This document shows positions 1 to 10,591 of a DNA stretch of 64,000 nucleotides, piece by piece. How positions within the stretch are numbered: the stretch's first letter is position 1; each line of letters opens with the position of its first letter. The DNA lies in the NCBI GenBank assembly GCA_023333565.1, contig JAJKFH010003504.1, positions 5,170,005 to 5,234,004 on the forward strand, written 5' to 3'. The position numbers were made by a program, and so were the translations under genes. The stretch comes from Puffinus mauretanicus (taxonomy: Eukaryota; Chordata; Aves; Procellariiformes; Procellariidae). The notes under the pieces are model-generated. The model made no database searches. It saw only the letters and a list, made by a program, of their open reading frames with translations, and was not told where the DNA came from.

Positions 1-3000
1 CTCTTTCAAAGGATTTTGTTTTATGTAAGTGAGGCTCCTAGCAGCCTTGACTTCGTTTTTTTATGGCAGACATCCTCTGGAGTAAACTGGACCAGAATGG
101 GGTGGGAGGAGAGGTCCCTTGAACTATGGGTTATGAGCTTGGAGGTACCAGGGAAGACATCCCAGGGCCTGATGGAGTGAAGTGTCAACAAAAGCCCAAT
201 TCTCCCAGGTTGGGGTAGTCAGTTCAGGAAGAAATTTCTTTCTGCAAATATTTATGTTAGCCAGCATCAACTGCTAGCAGCCACTTACTATCTTCCAAAC
301 CAGAGAAGTGAAGGCAAACATTTGTTGTCCTCCGAATTTTGGAGGTGACATGAAGACATAGGACCCAAGAAGGCTTGGAGAAAGACAGAAAAGCCAACTG
401 TTTGAGAAACTAAGAGATTTGATCATGCTCTGTGTTACAACACCTAATATTACATGTCCTGTCATATTGTTTCTCATCACTGATGACATGTGAAACCAAT
501 AACTAACAATATGCTTCAAGTACAAAGTATTCATTGAATCAGGCAGACTTTGGAGATCCAAGCCATGTCAGAAGTACTCAGTAGTTGTATATTCCAAAAG
601 CATAGGACATGGCAAAATTTGGCATGCCACACTCAGACCTAACATTCTCTAAAATATTTGTGAATCAGTTGTATTATTTTACCTACTGTATGAATAAACA
701 AGTTCCTCTAATTCTTCTTAAATTGGATGATTGGTATAGAAATGAGTGAGTGAGTACCAATCAAATGGAAAAATGAATGACTGAGATCAAGCTTTAGATC
801 ATACACATTAGAAACTTATTCATAGTTTTAGAAAATGGTGTAAGATTTGCAAATTCAGACATAGACAAAATTCAACACTGGAATGTAGCTAAAAGGAGAC
901 CCACGTCACTCACAATCAGTAAAGTGGAGGTATTCATGTTTTTAAGACCACTCCCTAATACTCTATCTTCAAGTCAATAAGAATTCTTCTCATAAACATG
1001 TTCATCTTTGTGCAAATTCACATTAATCTGTCGGACACACAGTGGGCAATCCACTCCAGCAGCTGGAAAACTAAAAGCATTCCCTTCAGATTTGTTACGA
1101 TATTGACTCCAGAGCGTGTGGTTCTTCTGAAAGTGCCAAATAACCTTTGCACGCAGAAGAAATGACCCAGGAACCATAAGTTCACTGTGAACCTTACTGA
1201 TATTCTTTATCAATAAAGCACCCTATGTATGTTAGGACTGAGAAAGATTTGCATGCTTTTATTTGGATTTGTGCTCAAATGGCAGTCATACCCTAGGTGT
1301 CGTTAATGAAGAGTAGGTATTTCCATTTGAATCTTTTCTTCTGTGTATAGTGTACAGAATGCATAAGGAAATCTCTAATACCCATCCCACAGCCTTTCAT
1401 ACATCTTTCAGCAAGATATAAAACATTGAAGTGCATTAATACTGCACTAACTATAAAATATATATATATTTTAAACGTAAGACCAAAGTCTAGGAAGAAA
1501 TAAATCTCCTAGGCTCTGTCTGACATGGACAGGCTTGATACAAGTTCATCACATAACATTGACTTTTTTGGTCAATTTTATCATACACATAATTTTCTTG
1601 TCATTCACAATGATCCCCTGGACAGGAATTGCTTTGATGCTGATGAGGATGATATAGCACTCAAGCATTTTTAGGTTACTCTGAAACTTAGTTTCTCTCA
1701 CATTCCCATAACAGGAAAAATAGCTTTTTCCGTAGAACTGTAAATGCTGTTGCTTAATTATTAATTATTTTTTTTCTCTTTAAAAACTTCTCTGTAAGAA
1801 GAAAAGAAGGTAGGTAGAATAGAACCAGTAGAGTTTCTATGTAAATGCAAAGTCTAAGTATCTGAGTAATAGATATTTTGCTTGTGAATGACACTGTCAT
1901 TTTATCTTAATGGCTCAAACACCTTTTTAGTCAAGTCTTGTCTTTCCATCTTTGAAATCTGTTCCACTTACTGTCCAACACAGACCAAAGCACTGCTGTA
2001 GTCCATCTGTTCTGAGACTGCTCTTCCACTGGGATAAGACCTGCTGTTATGATTTTGAGGCTTCAGACATAGAAATAAGCCCTCCTTCCTTCTCTAAATA
2101 TAACACTGTTTTTCTGTAATCACTTTGTTATTCTGTGTGTCAAAGATAAGAACCATGAGCCAAATATTGGTCATCCTGCTGCCAACTAGCACTTAAAATT
2201 TCATAGATGGCCTATGCCATGCTAATCGTGAGCTTAGCATGGATGTTAGACACAGAGAGGTAATGTGCAAAAGTTGCCAAGTCTCATTCTGTGTGCTAAA
2301 ACAGTCAGGCTGTGGATACTGAATGCAGATTCAAAAGCAATCAAACTAGGTGAGTCTTGGGAAAAGGGAAATGGGGCTGCTCACTAGATGAAAACCCGAA
2401 TAATGCCATCTGAAACTGGTCTGGAGGGCTAATGCAAGGTGATTGCATTCGTCCCCATTTCTTTTCCATTTCCTGGAGAAAAAAAATCATAAATTCTGCA
2501 GATAATGGTAGGACTGGTGGAATGTACAAATACAGATTTCACATATTTGCAATGCCCAAACAAAGCACTACATCTAACTTTGCTAATCTTGCCTTCCTGA
2601 TTATTCCTCTAATGAATAATTGGGGATAGTCTCGTTACTGTAGAACATGCTTCCAGCCCAGCTGTGAGCAATACATCCATCTACTACTACAACATTGTGT
2701 GGTAAGTATTAAAACAGCAGAATGATAATTTAGTAGGGAAGACCAAAGTGAAGATGTCAAGGATCATTCATGCAATTCTTAATCATATTAAGAGCATCTG
2801 TAAAATAGACTCACGAGTGATTCCTTTAGAAGCAATGATCAATTACTAATTGTAGCGTCTCTAACCAGGTCCATGTTTTCAACATGGGTGGTTGAAAGAG
2901 CTTAACAATTGCTGCAGGATGACATAAAGGAATAGTTCTCAGACTGATCACTGAAGAAAAATCTGGATGATTAAAAAACTTTACAGATAAGCTCAGTACT

Positions 3001-5076
3001 CACATTCCCCAAATATCCAATCTACAAATGCAAAACACCTAATGTTAGCTTCAGGAAAGAAAAGATTTGAGACACAACAGTACTGCAAGGTGGCTTTCAC
3101 AAGATCCTAACAATAGTAAAGGATCTATCATCCATGGAAAAATTAAGAACTTTTAAAAATAATTAGGAATTAAACTGAAGCTATGGAAACTTTCCCTGTG
3201 AGTTATTATCAACTTAATAACCTACTGTTTTATCACCATGTCCTAAAAGTGGAGCATGGCTTCAATAAAATCCTAGTTCAATGCAATTAATGAAAATGTG
3301 TTCAGTCATATTGTATATGTTCCATAACTGGAAATCATATCTCACCTAATATACAGTGCCCCTAGACTTAGTAATGAGCAACTTACGAATAACGAATTTC
3401 ATCTTATAGAAATAATTAATTTTTGAAAACTTTCTATTAAAATATTTTTATTGTTGCTAATTTCTCTGTCATGTGTCTTCAGCAATGAACAGGTCCAAAG
3501 AAAGTAAAAAAAAAAAATTGTGCTGGAGGCAGCTTAAGGGCATATAGGATGTCCATAAGAAAGTTTTTTCTCATCTTCTCTATGTAAAAGAGATCAGCTG
3601 ATATTCTGAAGTATGCAGTTTGCATTTCTTTCCAATCTTCCGATGTCTACTATTTGAATTTTGGGAAAAAAGACACATAGTTATTGTTCAGAGAAAGCAG
3701 TCTTTTAAAAACGAGATTTGCTATATGATGACGGCGCAAGACAGAATTAAAATTAAAGCTGATTCTAAAGAATTGGACATTATATCATCCTTACATTATT
3801 GTGTAATACCACAAAGCACGGGACGCTGGAGCCAGCAAGGTCATCAAATTGGACAAGCCAAGAGCTTCACGCTTCATGCACCTTGGCCTCCATTGCAAAG
3901 TATGGACTTACAAAATAGAACAACAGCAACATTCTCAACTAAATGGTGTTTCTATTTTTATACTGCTTTTATGATCTTATTACTGGATAACTAGGAAAGT
4001 ATTTTCTAATTATGTAAATCCTATAGCACAGTTTGGATATGTTTTGATTCCTTGTTAATCTTGGGTAGGATATATAATCTATAAAGTAGATTAAAGTCTT
4101 TAAGAGTTTAAAAGAAGCTAATAAGCTCCCTGTATGTTTTTTTTATTCTAGTCTTAAAGGCTGCATAAAATAAAATTTAGAGGAAAAAGAGAGAGCTTTT
4201 TACAAGCAAAGAAAAGAGTGTTTTATAATCAAATTATTGCAAATCTTGAAATTTGGAGGCTGCCTTCCCTGCTTTATTATTTACATTGGTATTAGAAGTT
4301 ATTTTGGCCAATGTTAAGATATCGACACAAGAAAAGTATCTGTGAAAGAGAAAGAAGACCAGCACATAAAATTCTCAGTGAAACCCCACCTCTTGCTTCA
4401 CTGATGACTAGAAAAATCAATGCATTTTTGATTTTGCTGATCACAGTCCTAAAATAAAAATAATTTCCTTCCTGTTTGTTCTAGAAACTTCAAAATTGCC
4501 TCTTAGCCACAAATCAGAAATGATAGAGTCACCTCGGCCATTCAAGAGATCTTCAGAGTGATTGCAATAATCAGGCAAACTTTATAATGAAGTACAGCTG
4601 TAATGAACACTCACACAGTTGCACTGCAGAATTTTCCATTGGGACACAATATTCTCCCTTACTGTAAGTTTTGTAGTAGCCAAGTGACATCAGTGTTGGT
4701 CATGTTGTCCTCCTTGCCTACAGTTCTCCACTTTACTAATCCTCACAGATCATGCTGGCTAAAGATGTATGGAGCCGCAGGCAGGATGCGAGCCCAAAGC
4801 TCAGGAGATGAGTGGCTCTACCGTTGACTCCACGAAGTGGCCTTCAACAACTTATTTACCTACCAGGTTTGTGTCTTTGCTCTTCCCTTAACTTTTGTGG
4901 CCTAAACGGATCATTGCTTCCACGTACGTGTGTACGCCAAGCCTCATGCTAGGAGGCCTTTATATCCTCCTATATATCAGAAAGATTAATTATGCTGTGG
5001 TTCTAGGATTATCTATATCTCTGTCCTCTTTTCTAGTATCTCTTGAGTATGCTCACCTCAGGTCTTGGTCTTTTAA

Positions 5077-5096
5077 ACTCTAACTTGAGTTAGAGT
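5077..5096. repeat. Short inverted repeat, 9-bp arms
   Basis: The 20 bases actctaacttgagttagagt form two perfectly complementary 9-bp arms separated by a 2-base centre. It may be chance in AT-rich DNA or a small hairpin. No gene or element boundary coincides with it. Confidence 0.7.
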
Positions 5097-5206
5097 AAAA
5101 TCTGTATCAGTTTATTTCACTCTCCTGATCCAACTCGTTTATCTCACTTTACTTTTTCCCCTTCAGAAGTTTGAAGTCAATGGCATTTATAATTACCAGA
5201 CTCCTT

Positions 5207-5240
5207 TGTGTGTGAGTGTATATATATGTATATATACATA
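5207..5240. repeat. TG/TA compound microsatellite
   Basis: A short TG run passes through an interruption into alternating TA/TG dinucleotides ending near 5240. It lies within a long AT-rich tract and is a typical eukaryotic simple repeat with no evident function. Confidence 0.8.
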
Positions 5241-5967
5241 AATATTTATAATGTGTAATGATAATAAAATACTTAATTTATAACAGTAGTTTATATGTAT
5301 ACATATTTACATTTTTAGCTGCATGAATAAGCTTTAAAAGAAAAAAAAAAAGATTTTTCCATGTGTTGACACAAACATCTCTCTTACTGAGTTTCCTGCC
5401 TTTCTGTAAGATCACCATGTGTCACTCACAGCGGTGTGTGTGGGTGCTCATAAACAGTCTGTGTAAAAGGAGCACCCTAAACCTCAGCGGGTGTTTGCCT
5501 GACAGTGATCATGCAAAAGAGGAAGACAACCACCAGCTGGATTAAAGAGTAAACAGGGAATTACAAAGCCTTTTGAAACAACAGAGTCATCTTGAAAAGA
5601 AGTTTAAAAAAAGCATGAAAATCCATAACCGTGGGGAGACACTTTGTCATGGGGACAGGGCAGTAGACAACCCGGGTTTGACACTGCCAGAAGTTGTCCT
5701 ATCAACATCACAACCTCCACCTGAGGCCCAACAGAGCATCCTCCTTGCCGGACACCAAGAAGAGCCTGCACCCAACTAAGGGGCTCACAGTGCAGGGGCA
5801 ACAAGTACCCACGCCTGGGGTGTGTGGTGTAAAAGACTGAACTGTAGAACATTAATCTCTAAGATTGCTCTGAATACGATAAGAGCGGCTTGCAAGGCCA
5901 CGGAAACCTGCGGTTTGCAGGGGCTGCGCTGTGTGCAAGACTCGGTTGAGCACAGGAATGTAGCAAC

Positions 5968-6014
5968 GTTGGACTCGATGATCTTAGAGGTCTTTTCCAT
6001 CCTTAATGATTCTA
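5968..6014 (+). mobile_element. CR1 3'-end fragment
   Basis: The segment beginning gttggactcgatgatctt and continuing through a TCTTTTCCA block to an ATTCT end matches the conserved 3' untranslated tail of avian CR1 LINEs. The typical form is ggactNgatgatct, then agaggtc, then ttccaNcc, then attct. No CR1 coding sequence precedes it. It is therefore either a severely 5'-truncated insertion or a CR1 tail captured within the surrounding LTR-like U3. The terminal octamer repeat of CR1 is cut short. Confidence 0.7.
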
Positions 6015-6052
6015 ACGTGCTGTTGCCATGGAAACTACAAGCCTTGAACAGG

Positions 6053-6060
6053 AATAAAAG
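6053..6060 (+). promoter_or_regulatory. TATA-like box of the LTR-like segment
   Basis: The motif aataaaag resembles retroviral TATA boxes. It stands about 30 bp upstream of a CpG-rich stretch that would be the start of R. Promoter activity is inferred from position only. Confidence 0.35.
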
Positions 6061-6087
6061 GGACTGCCAAGACGACCAGGTGTCGTC

Positions 6088-6165
6088 GCCCACCGCCAAC
6101 CCCGGAGTCCATTGCCCACCGGAGACCCCGGAGCGTGTTGCCCACCGCCGACCCCGCCGCGACCA
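6088..6165 (+). repeat. 26-bp tandem repeat, three units
   Basis: Three consecutive 26-bp units start at 6088, 6114 and 6140. Each opens with gcccaccg, and an accccg core follows in the middle. The last six bases of each unit vary. A partial fourth unit follows with cccaccacc. The block is CpG-rich and C-rich on this strand, unlike the AT-rich surroundings, and lies just after the TATA-like box of the LTR-like segment. Confidence 0.85.
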
Positions 6166-6308
6166 CCCACCACCAAAACACCGAAAGACTTGGACCCCCG
6201 GGACGCCGTGGATCCATGGTGGTGACTATTCTTGCAACTCTATCCTGAATGCTTGCTTGATTTCTATCTTTGTTCTGATCTACCCTATCGCTACTAATTT
6301 TTACTAGT

Positions 6309-6328
6309 AATAAACAACTACTAATAAA
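6309..6328 (+). terminator. Paired polyadenylation signals
   Basis: Two AATAAA hexamers lie 14 bp apart, at 6309-6314 and 6323-6328. They precede a TG/T-rich stretch (tcgtttgtgttttaatctc), which is the usual layout of a retroviral R/U5 poly(A) site. Use as a poly(A) site is inferred. Confidence 0.45.
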
Positions 6329-6409
6329 AACTTGTTTAGGATATGCGGCATTTGACCTCGTTTGTGTTTTAATCTCACTCTTGGGATCATATCGAAACCT
6401 CTCCCGACA

Positions 6410-6640
6410 TTGGATTGGGACATGTGGGTGTCAGGGTGTGTGTGGTTTTCTCATCGGCAGGTAGATTAGCAGATTGTCAGGGCAGCATGGTTGGCCGTGA
6501 AGCTGGAGCACCCATGCTTAACAGTAAGCAAGGAGGGGGACCCGCTCGCCAGGAGGTTGCTCTGCGTGGGCGGGGGAGTGTGACTGTGAGCGAGTGTGAG
6601 TGTGTGTGTGTATATATGTTTAGGACTTTACAGAAATAGT
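6410..6640 (+). other. GC-richer flank after the LTR-like segment
   Basis: This stretch is richer in G and CpG than its surroundings and ends in a TG/TA run near 6593-6618. It could be the remains of an ERV leader following the LTR, which would explain the lack of a target duplication. No gag-like reading frame is visible, and the 74-codon plus-strand frame here has no recognisable motif. Confidence 0.3.
6593..6618. repeat. TG-rich simple repeat
   Basis: A run of gagtgtgag followed by (TG)5 and TATATA. It is an ordinary microsatellite. Confidence 0.75.
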
Positions 6641-7720
6641 TGTAGTAAGGTGTGTAGAAATTTCTAGGTTTATATCAACATTTCCTAAGTCTCCAGTATT
6701 GTGGCTTATCCGTACACTGCTGATAGAGATCCTGAATATATAATTTACTGCTTGCCAGTTAATTAAAAACCATTAATAGATCAATACATCTCTTCAATCC
6801 TGATTAGATTTTTTTTATATGAATTGAGCAGTTTTTCCTTGTGATAGTGGTGACCTAGACAAGACTATCTTCTTCAGGCACCTACCAAGCCTATCCCCTG
6901 TGTGTGTTTGGTGGTGTTTCCTTCACTAGGAAACAATCTTTTAAAACCACATCACTTCTTTCTCCTTCCTTCTCTGCTGAATCTTGACTATTTCTGAACA
7001 TCTTAGTTTTGAAGGCTCCCGAGAGGCCAAACAAATCCAGCCAGCAGCCCTCTAATGATGCTAGATTGTTCTGGAGGGGGAGGTGAGAGCCATCTCAATC
7101 TATTCTTTTCCCATTTGTATCTGGACAACACCTTGTTGGGTAACCCAACGTATTTATGCTGTGAACATGATAACCAAGATAACCAGGCCAACATATGGTA
7201 CTCATAAATTATTACAGGAAAGTGCTATATCTGTCACATGCTGTCGGTAAGCAAGTTCCAGGGAAAGGCAACTGTCCCCTGAGTTACTGGATTCTCACAG
7301 AGGAGGTGTTTTGACTTATTTATTGAGCACACAGGTTGAAATCTTTTCTTTCAAAATGTAAAAGCAAAAGAACTGATTGCATACCTCCCAGACTTTTTAG
7401 CATGTGTCACTATGCACTTTCCTTTCTTCCTTCCTTCTCCTTATCCATCCATATCCTCTCAGGCTGACAGCATTTAAACCATGTATATGGTGGAGATGTT
7501 CAGTCCAAAGCCTAGTCCCAAGTAAAATCCCTGAGACACTTATTGTGTGGCTTTAAGGACTTCTGTACCAGCTGCTTTGATCTTCCGATCTGTTTGTAGT
7601 GCTCTGAATTGCTAACATAGACCCAAGACTGACTCTCAGTTTTGCAGTGATGCCCCCAAGCTCTCTAAGAATCTAATGTTGCATAGTAGTTTCTGACACC
7701 TGTAATATTACATGGCGTTA
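6641..7720. other. Single-copy DNA, no gene seen
   Basis: AT-rich DNA with short pyrimidine tracts, such as the TTCC-rich run near 7420-7440. No open frame of note and no recognised repeat occurs before the target duplication at 7721. Confidence 0.55.
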
Positions 7721-7725
7721 GTAAC
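7721..7725. repeat. Target-site duplication, left copy
   Basis: The pentamer GTAAC directly precedes the TGT start of the LTR and is repeated exactly after its ACA end. Confidence 0.9.
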
Positions 7726-7942
7726 TGTCCTGGTTTTGACTGGGATGGAGTTGATTTTCTTCCTATTAACTGGTGTAGTGCTGTGTTTTGGATGTAGTGT
7801 GAGAATAATGTTGATGACACACTGATGTTTTGGTTGTTGCTAGGTAATGTTTACACTAGTCAAGGACTTTTCATCTTCCCGTGCCCTACTAGGTGTGCGG
7901 GGGGCTGGGAGGGAGCGGGGCCAGGATGGCTGGCCCAGCTGG

Positions 7943-7988
7943 CCAATGGGCTATTCCGTACCATATGACATCATGCTCAGCATATAAG
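7943..7988 (+). promoter_or_regulatory. LTR core promoter: CCAAT, CRE-like, TATA
   Basis: CCAAT at 7943-7947, TGACATCA at 7966-7973 and catataagg from 7981 stand in normal order and spacing for a polymerase II core promoter. The CRE-like site differs from the perfect palindrome by G to A at its central CpG, which fits CpG decay. Activity is not shown by sequence alone. Confidence 0.55.
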
Positions 7989-8031
7989 GCTGGGTGAAGA
8001 AGAAGGAGGGGGGGACGTCCGACACGATGGC

Positions 8032-8052
8032 GTTTGTCTTCCCAAGACAAAC
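8032..8052. repeat. Inverted repeat within the LTR
   Basis: Perfect 9-bp arms gtttgtctt and aagacaaac are separated by CCC. The site lies about 45 bp after the TATA box, so it may fall near the start of the R region and be present in transcripts as a hairpin. Function is unknown. Confidence 0.85.
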
Positions 8053-8164
8053 TGTTATGCGAGCCCTGCTTTCCTGGAGATGGCTGAACACCTGCCTGCC
8101 GATGGGATGCAGTGAATGAACTCCTTGGTTTGCTTTGTTTGTGTGTGCAGCTTTTGCTTTGCCT

Positions 8165-8170
8165 ATTAAA
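8165..8170 (+). terminator. ATTAAA polyadenylation signal of the LTR
   Basis: ATTAAA is followed by a T-rich stretch. The same hexamer in the same context (ctattaaactgtctttatc) occurs in the related LTR at 10586. Confidence 0.65.
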
Positions 8171-8295
8171 CTGTCTTTATCTCAGCCCATGAGTTTTCTC
8201 ACTTTTACCCTTCTGATTCTCTTCCCCATCTCACCGGGGGCAGTGAGCGAGTGGCCGTGTGGTGCTCAGTTGCCAGCTGGGGTTAAACCACAACA

Positions 8296-8300
8296 GTAAC
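8296..8300. repeat. Target-site duplication, right copy
   Basis: GTAAC is identical to the pentamer before the LTR. Confidence 0.9.
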
Positions 8301-10220
8301 ATACGATGCTCTTGTTAAAACTCTAGCTCCTGGGAATGCCTGATTTTTGGAGGCATTTAGGCTTTCACCCTACAAAGGACTACTTTTCCAGGGCTTCTGA
8401 TTAAAGGGAAAAGCTTGAAAATGTGACATGAAAGCATCCTACCAACCCTTAACTAGCATGCAAATGTAATAATCTAAAAGTCTAATGTTTCAAAAGTCTC
8501 TTGTTTTGATTTTGAAGGTAAATGTGTGATTTTGATTGCTTGTGATCAGGACTGCAAACTAAATACAGTGTGAAAGTGACAATATATAAAGAACTCCCAA
8601 CGGGCGAAGTAAACACATTTAATTATAGAGAATATTTTTTATTGTTTTTTCCCCAGGCTTTTAATAATCACAGGTGAAAAAAGCAGTAGATACATCTTTG
8701 TATCTATATCGAGTTTTTCAGGCTTTTTTCTTCATTTTATAATGAACTTCTGAAAAAAAAAAATGATGAGTGCTAGCTCTTGTCCTGGCACTGGCTGAAC
8801 AAGGAAAGAAATCCTCAGACGTCCCAAGGAACAAACTCACTGTCAAGTGCTCCTGGTGCACTGGCTGATAGGCACGAAGACACGCTGTTGTAAGTCTTCA
8901 CAAATATTGTGCTTCTGAGGGAGAGCAGAATACAAAAGGCAAAAAATATCAGTGCCACGCCTGGTGAATATGACTCCTTTTGTACAAAGACCAGGCTTAC
9001 ATACGGCACAAGAACAGGCCTGCAGAACCCCTTGGCATGGTCTCCACTCCCCGTAGCTGCTATTTCCCAGGGACCAGACTGAGGGATTTCATCACAAGCC
9101 TACACCATCGGTTACACAGACTCACAGCAGCCAAGACAGAGCCCCGAGAAGGGCAATAGCCTGGTGAGCCACGAGCTCCCTTCTTGCCCTTCCCATACCG
9201 AGATGCAACAGGGTCACCCTACGCAACAGGGTCACTCCACCCTCGTGGAGTACCCGCTTCAGACCCTGAACATGAGCACCAAGAGAAGAGGAGGCTCCCT
9301 GCAACGTTGCTGCCATGTATACCGCACACCCACACAAGGACCAAGGACAATCTGGCTCTGTACGCTAGTTTGCAGCATTGTTAATATTCCTCTATCATAT
9401 CAGCATCTTCTTAAGCCTGTGCCTATTAGTTTTTTGGCTTAATTGTCTCTTCAGCATTTTTTAATCTTGAAGACTTGATCTCCAGAAATAAACAGCTTGC
9501 AATAGAAAAATGTCTATCATGGCTTTATATTCATATATTCATATCCTTCTTGCCACATTTTATTAATGTGTTTATTTTAATAGATAAGATCCAGCTTATG
9601 AAACCAAATTATAACACATACTAGCATGTTCAAAATTCAAATATTGATGTGTCCTGATCTTATCATGCAGAGAATTCATTGAATATCCTTGGTTAAATGC
9701 TTTCTCTCATTTAAAGAAACAACTGGATTTGAGAAATACTGAAAACTCAAAATAATTTGAACTAGTCAGTGAACTGTAATAAATACTAATTTACAGTCTG
9801 GCATTTATTCTCTGATTTCTCTTATGCCTACCACCTTTTGTCTCAAAGTGGTAAAATTACCAACCAATTATTAACCAAAAAAGCAAATAACTTTTTTTAC
9901 ATTTTAGTTCCACTGGTAAATTGTATATGGTAATATCTTGTACTGCATTTTATACCAGTGTTGCAATGTAATATTAAAACATAGCTGTAGTCTGAAACAA
10001 AGTCTGCCTTTGGAGGATCCTAGTTTTCTCATCTCTTAGTAATTTTCATCCTAGATTTTCACAGTTTAAAGCCAAAGAAAAAAGTACTGTTTTCCCCCAA
10101 CTGTCAGTTTTGAAGGCTAAACCAGGAAATAGAAATTCACAGTGAATTCCTCGAGCTTAAAGGTGGACAATTACTTTAACTCAGCAATAAAAGGTCTACA
10201 ACTGGACCTGATAACTACCA
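8301..10220. other. Single-copy DNA between two solo LTRs
   Basis: Mostly AT-rich sequence with a modestly GC-richer patch at about 8980-9360. That patch contains an 18-bp tandem duplication and overlapping frames of 64-92 codons on both strands with no motif I recognise. No transposon signature was seen. Confidence 0.5.
9205..9240. repeat. 18-bp tandem duplication
   Basis: Units at 9205-9222 and 9223-9240 share the core gcaacagggtcac and match at 16 of 18 positions. The length is a multiple of three, but no coding context is evident. Confidence 0.85.
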
Positions 10221-10225
10221 AATGG
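10221..10225. repeat. Target-site duplication, left copy
   Basis: AATGG directly precedes the TGT of the LTR and is repeated exactly at 10723-10727. Confidence 0.9.
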
Positions 10226-10431
10226 TGTCCTGGCTTCAGCTGGGACAGAGTTAAATTTCTTCCTCGTGCTGTGTTTTGGATTTAGTATGAGAAGAATGTT
10301 GATAACGCACTGATGTTTTCAGTTGTTGCTAAGTGCCCTGTCAAGGACAGCTTCCATGCTCTACCAAACACAGAGGTTAGGAGGAGGGAGCACAGTCAGG
10401 ACAGCTGGCCAATGGGGTATTCCATACCATG

Positions 10432-10439
10432 TGACGTCA
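10432..10439. promoter_or_regulatory. Perfect CRE palindrome TGACGTCA in the LTR
   Basis: The consensus binding site for CREB/ATF-family factors is intact, including its CpG. It stands 18 bp after a CCAAT box. The equivalent site in the sister LTR is TGACATCA. Factor binding is inferred from the motif only. Confidence 0.6.
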
Positions 10440-10472
10440 TGCTCAGTACATGAATGGTAGGCGTGATCCAGG

Positions 10473-10490
10473 AAGTAGCGATCGCTACTT
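10473..10490. repeat. 18-bp perfect palindrome in the LTR
   Basis: aagtagcgatcgctactt equals its own reverse complement. It contains the CpG-bearing core GCGATCGC. It sits downstream of the TATA-equivalent position and has no sequence counterpart in the sister LTR, which carries a different inverted repeat there. Confidence 0.9.
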
Positions 10491-10585
10491 GGTTATCGGG
10501 CAGGGCAGGTGGTGAGCAATTGCATTGTGCATCACTCACTTTGTATGTTCTACTATTGTTATTATTATTTTCCCTTTCCTGTTCT

Positions 10586-10591
10586 ATTAAA
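10586..10591 (+). terminator. ATTAAA polyadenylation signal of the LTR
   Basis: The context ctattaaactgtctttatc is the same as in the sister LTR at 8165, so the signal is conserved between the two copies. Confidence 0.6.

Larger units (their letters stand above)
1..5500. other. AT-rich single-copy DNA without a recognised gene
   Basis: No open frame here exceeds 124 codons, and none shows a protein motif, codon bias or splice-bounded exon that I can recognise. The DNA is AT-rich with homopolymer runs, such as the A-run near 5341-5352. Two small self-complementary sites and a TG/TA microsatellite are listed separately. No LINE, LTR or SINE signature was recognised, although very old repeats could be missed by eye. 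Confidence 0.6.
5823..6409 (+). mobile_element. LTR-like segment of an endogenous retrovirus, start uncertain
   Basis: The segment has LTR architecture on the plus strand. A TATA-like aataaaaggg lies at 6053-6062. A CpG-rich stretch follows, consistent with R. Two AATAAA signals sit at 6309 and 6323, and the segment ends in ACA at 6409. I placed the start at a TGT at 5823 because a TGT at 6021 would leave almost no U3. I found no matching target-site duplication, so either a boundary is wrong or 6410 onward is a remnant of internal leader. Sequence after 6410 begins TTGG, but I do not recognise a tRNA-complementary primer site. The U3 part contains a CR1-like 3' tail at 5968-6014. The family is not identified. 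Confidence 0.45.
7726..8295 (+). mobile_element. Solo LTR of a TGTCCTGG-family avian ERV (likely ERVL type)
   Basis: A 570-bp element starts TGTCCTGGTTTTG and ends TTAAACCACAACA. It is flanked by the perfect 5-bp duplication GTAAC. From left to right it shows a CCAAT box (7943), a CRE-like TGACATCA (7966), a TATA box (catataagg, from 7981), a 9-bp-arm inverted repeat (8032-8052) and an ATTAAA poly(A) signal (8165). No internal retroviral sequence adjoins it, so it is a solo LTR left by LTR-LTR recombination. Five-base duplications fit class III (ERVL) elements, and I recall similar LTRs from many non-galliform birds. The family name is not asserted. Confidence 0.92.

Noticed and set aside
5822..6307. 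161-codon plus-strand frame as a gene
   Set aside because: It spans the LTR-like U3, a CR1 tail and the CpG-rich tandem repeat. Open status is compositional, and no domain is visible.
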